Source of the DNA: SZUA-36 sp963759155
Lineage (GTDB): Bacteria; Pseudomonadota; Gammaproteobacteria; Xanthomonadales; SZUA-36
Length of the DNA: 64,000 nt
Direction of reading: 5' to 3'
Assembly (NCBI GenBank): GCA_963759155.1
Contig: CAVWXX010000013.1
Location: forward strand, 1-64,000
Position numbers and translations under genes: made by a program. Shown here one piece after another: positions 61,275 to 64,000 of the stretch. Position 1 is the first letter of the stretch. Every line of letters begins with the position of its first letter. The notes under the pieces are model-generated. The model saw only the letters and a list, made by a program, of their open reading frames with translations, was not told where the DNA came from and ran no database searches.

Positions 61275-62078
61275 CCAGTTTTTGTCTGACCAGTTGGCAT
61301 TTTTCTCTGCAACGTGAAGCGTAAAAGCATGCCGGGAATGGTCTGAGCGGTTTTCTGAACTGTAATGCGGCATATGGTCGTGGAAAATGACCACGCTACC
61401 GGCACTGACTTCAACTGCAACGGCTTCATCGGGGCCGGGCCATGGAGTCGGGTCCAAATCGGTCAGTTTGCCCTCACGTTTGTTCCAATCCACCTGGTAA
61501 ATTTCCCGCAAGGGCGAATGGTGCCCACCGGGTTGCACCCATAAACAACCGTTGTCGCGGTTGGCATCCTCGATAGCGACCCAGATTCCGGTTACTGTTG
61601 ATGGATCTGATATCAGGTAACTGCCATCCTGGTGCCATCGTACTTCACCGCCAATGTGGGGTTGCTTGAATATGTACATCGTTTGCCAGAGCAGGGGATT
61701 CGCATAGCCAATATCGCGCAAGACCCGGGCAAACAGGTTTTGTCGACAAAAAGCCCTGAAGTCCGGGTTCAGGTCATGCATGGCATGACCGATCTTGTTA
61801 ATGGCCAGACGCGCGGGTTTCAGCAAGTGGCCATCTTTATCCAGTGCACCTTCTTCCAGAAAGCAGTGGATGTTTTCAGCTGACTCAAAGAAATATTCAT
61901 CACGCCCGCTGTCCCGGTCCGATGTGGTGAAAACGGAGCGGTGTTTGTCGATATCAAATTCATCAACAATTTTTAACGCGGTGGCTTTGAGCGTCGCGAT
62001 ATCTGCCAATGTAATGGCATCTTTCAGGACCAGATAACCGTCATCATGGTATTGCTGTATTTGACTCGTGCTTAGCAT
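61239..62078 (-). CDS. Phytanoyl-CoA dioxygenase (PhyH) family protein
   Basis: Fe(II)/2-oxoglutarate oxygenase of 279 residues. The iron triad is WHQDGSY (HxD) with the distal His in VVIFHDHMPHYS, and the 2-oxoglutarate arginine probably in the ENRSDHSRHAF stretch. It begins MLSTSQIQQYHDDGYLVLKDAI, the usual PhyH start, so 62078 is preferred over 62102. Substrate unknown; relatives hydroxylate lipids, amino acids or small metabolites. It overlaps add tail-to-tail by 36 bases. Confidence 0.85.
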   Translation of the reverse strand: MLSTSQIQQYHDDGYLVLKDAITLADIATLKATALKIVDEFDIDKHRSVFTTSDRDSGRDEYFFESAENIHCFLEEGALDKDGHLLKPARLAINKIGHAMHDLNPDFRAFCRQNLFARVLRDIGYANPLLWQTMYIFKQPHIGGEVRWHQDGSYLISDPSTVTGIWVAIEDANRDNGCLWVQPGGHHSPLREIYQVDWNKREGKLTDLDPTPWPGPDEAVAVEVSAGSVVIFHDHMPHYSSENRSDHSRHAFTLHVAEKNANWSDKNWLQRRSLGNFAL

Positions 62079-62472
62079 GTCGTTAACCAGTCCAGCGTGC
62101 ACAAGGTGTTAACACGATCAAGGTGGGTCGACGGTGTCGCATGTCAGCGTGTATGTTCTCGTTATATAGCCCGGCGACCTTGGGGTCCATGTGTCTGCCT
62201 CGATAGTTTCAGGTCATTCTGGTCTCGATCAGCTTTTAGTATATGACAAGTTATGCGAGAGATTGGTCTGGAGGCAGATATATGTGATTCTTTAGCTGTT
62301 TTTCGACCCGTTAATGCCCTGAATATGGTATAAAGCAACGGTTAAAAAATGCTTGGGGTCTGATCGGCGGTTTGTCCGTGTCAGCTTCGATATTTTGTGT
62401 TGATCAGCCCTGAGAATATGGTACCGGAAGGTCATGAGTCCGGTAAAAAAAACCAGTACAAAGGGCACTTCA
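62079..62472. other. 394-bp intergenic region before the TonB receptor
   Basis: No gene. It carries the divergent upstream regions of the PhyH and TonB-receptor genes. A hairpin TACCGGA (62422-62428) with TCCGGTA (62439-62445) is followed by an A-run rather than T-run, so it is not a plus-strand terminator; it may sit in the receptor's leader. Confidence 0.35.
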
Positions 62473-64000
62473 ATGAACTCTAAAACAGCTCCAACCAATT
62501 CTAGAAATAAACTGTATCTATCTGTTCTGGCAGGTATTATATCCCTTTCAAGCACCAACATTCTCTTCGCACAAGACGATGAGGCTTACTCAGATAGCGT
62601 GCTGGAAGAAGTGATTGTCACCGCGACCAAGCGTGCGGAAAGCATTCAGGACGTACCATTGTCCATTGCTACGCTTTCCGGCGACGACCTGCAGACCATG
62701 TTCTCCGGTGGTGAGGATGTCCTGGCGCTGTCGGGCCGTGTACCGGGTTTGTATGCAGAGTCATCGAATGGCCGCTCTGCACCGCGTTTTTATATCCGTG
62801 GTTTGGGTAATATCGATTTTGATCTCGCAGCATCACAGCCAGTATCCGTCATCATGGATGAAGTGGTCATGGAGAATGTGGTACTCAAAAGCTTCCCCAT
62901 TTTTGATATGGAGCAGGTCGAAGTTATCCGTGGACCGCAGGGAACACTGTTTGGCAGGAATACAACAGCAGGTATTGTTAAATTTAACAGCCGTCGCCCT
63001 TCGCATGAAACCAGTGGTTATGCTTATGGTTCATTGGGCACCTATATGACGGGTAATGTTGAAGCTGCCGTTGGTGGCAGCCTCGTTCCGGACGTATTGT
63101 CAGGTCGGGTATCCATGGTATACAGAACGCGTGATAACTGGATTGACAATGACAATGGCTTCAAAAAAACAAAAAATGCCATGGGTAATTACTCGGAAAT
63201 CGCCGGTCGTGTGCAGTTATTGTGGACACCCACTGAAAATTTCTCGGCTCTTTTTCTCGCCCAGGCACGTGACCTTGAAGGCACGTCATCAATATTCCGT
63301 GCCAATGTCTTTGATACCGGCAGCAACAAGCTGAACCAGAACTATGACCGCAATACCGTCTATTACGATGGTGGCGATAATAACCCCCAGGAATATGATG
63401 GTTCCGGTTATACGCTGAACCTTGAGTGGGGTCTGGACAGCATGACGCTGACTTCCATTACGTCATACCAGCAGGGCAAAGGTTACAGCCGTGGCGATAT
63501 CGATGGTGGCGTGGTTGATTTTAGCGGTACAGCGAGTATTCCTGCTGGTATCACATGGGATCCGGCAGCACCGGTCTTCGGTTTTCCAACATTGACCTTC
63601 CCGGGCACGATCACCGTTCCTTCGGTGACACAGGATGGTGCGGATACTGACCAGTTCACCCAGGAGCTTCGTCTGGCGAGTGATACGGACAGCGCATTTA
63701 GCTGGCAGGCCGGGTTCTTCTATTTCAACAGCTCACTGGAAGTCGAAACAGATTCCTTTGCATCCTATGGTTTTGGTGGTCCACCGCAAAATACGATCAT
63801 CAAGCACACCAATGATGCGTGGGCAATTTTTGGTCAGGGTGCTTATGATGTCACGGATCAATTCACGCTTAGCGCCGGTTTGCGTTATACCGATGACAAG
63901 AGAGATTACAGGGTGCTGCAATACGGTCAGCTCTGGCTGGACATTGGTATTCCGCCGGTAGAAAAGATCGACGTTTCCAAGGATAAAGTCAGTTGGGACG
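62473..64000 (+). CDS. TonB-dependent receptor, partial (open at right edge)
   Basis: Reads without a stop for 509 codons from ATG 62473 to the end of the window. The signal peptide ends at LFA-QDD; then the TonB box region EEVIVTATKRAESIQDVPLSIATLS and the plug domain with GRVPGLYAESSNG, YIRGLGN and VEVIRGPQGTLFGRNTTAGIVKF. Barrel strands follow up to GLRYTDDKRDY. The plug matches the large receptor group used for polymers, siderophores or vitamins; the ligand is unknown. The C-terminal part lies outside. Confidence 0.92.
   Translation, partial: MNSKTAPTNSRNKLYLSVLAGIISLSSTNILFAQDDEAYSDSVLEEVIVTATKRAESIQDVPLSIATLSGDDLQTMFSGGEDVLALSGRVPGLYAESSNGRSAPRFYIRGLGNIDFDLAASQPVSVIMDEVVMENVVLKSFPIFDMEQVEVIRGPQGTLFGRNTTAGIVKFNSRRPSHETSGYAYGSLGTYMTGNVEAAVGGSLVPDVLSGRVSMVYRTRDNWIDNDNGFKKTKNAMGNYSEIAGRVQLLWTPTENFSALFLAQARDLEGTSSIFRANVFDTGSNKLNQNYDRNTVYYDGGDNNPQEYDGSGYTLNLEWGLDSMTLTSITSYQQGKGYSRGDIDGGVVDFSGTASIPAGITWDPAAPVFGFPTLTFPGTITVPSVTQDGADTDQFTQELRLASDTDSAFSWQAGFFYFNSSLEVETDSFASYGFGGPPQNTIIKHTNDAWAIFGQGAYDVTDQFTLSAGLRYTDDKRDYRVLQYGQLWLDIGIPPVEKIDVSKDKVSWD

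Overview
The window reads as a chromosomal segment of a heterotrophic, probably marine, gammaproteobacterium. Support for this comes from the YajQ, YqiB (DUF1249), MsrPQ, TfpZ-like and bactofilin genes, a TonB-dependent receptor of the large polymer-receptor type, and many secreted peptidases (M3, M14, M19, M28 and two DUF885). I lean to a Woeseiales-like lineage from the peptidase and amino-acid-lyase load, but this is a guess. Coding density is high and nearly every gene belongs to a recognisable family.

Layout: 1-5300 is a looser, visibly more A+T-rich accessory stretch (beta-propeller protein, membrane protein plus Xre regulator, M19 peptidase, two unknown envelope proteins) carrying a small dispersed repeat, and it abuts tRNA-Glu and tRNA-Ala (5304-5462). 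5500-13800 holds a permease, molybdenum cofactor genes (moaA-moaD-moaE plus a SufU-like scaffold, facing moaC and moeB), adenine deaminase, galE and rfbB. 13845-19017 is an aromatic amino acid cluster: tryptophanase, a VOC protein, 4-hydroxyphenylpyruvate dioxygenase, tyrosine phenol-lyase and a divergent Lrp-type regulator. 19129-33400 carries peptidases, cold shock protein, YajQ, a serine hydrolase, bactofilin, a pirin, an MFS carrier and a Tat-exported aldo/keto reductase. 33535-38067 is envelope-related: an OmpA-like lipoprotein, two sulfotransferases and a CDP-glycerol-transferase-like protein. 38813-48629 has a MATE exporter, MsrPQ (a consumer of the molybdenum cofactor), a DUF885 peptidase, a TfpZ-like protein, methionine gamma-lyase with its own Lrp regulator, and an outer-membrane protein.

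48630-49939 is unusual non-coding sequence around one 82-residue membrane protein: a 16-bp perfect palindrome, a hairpin-rich leader, a strong terminator and a 23-bp tandem array of 11 full units. 49940-56895 holds a deoxynucleoside kinase, a PLP decarboxylase, and a signalling locus that combines a GAF-PP2C phosphatase, an RsbW-like kinase, a STAS antagonist, an ECF sigma factor, a membrane anti-sigma candidate and a PrsW-type protease. The right end has a peroxiredoxin, a DUF885 gene split by a one-base frameshift, adenosine deaminase, a PhyH oxygenase and a TonB receptor that runs off the edge.

The most interesting non-coding signal is a pair of ~0.55-kb intergenic elements (38218-38806 and 57826-58372). 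Each has two long hairpins. In one hairpin five base pairs differ between the copies and all five changes are compensated, so structure is being kept. The most interesting gene-level system is the two-tier sigma locus at 52349-56895. All counts and alignments were done by eye on the sequence; no database was searched.
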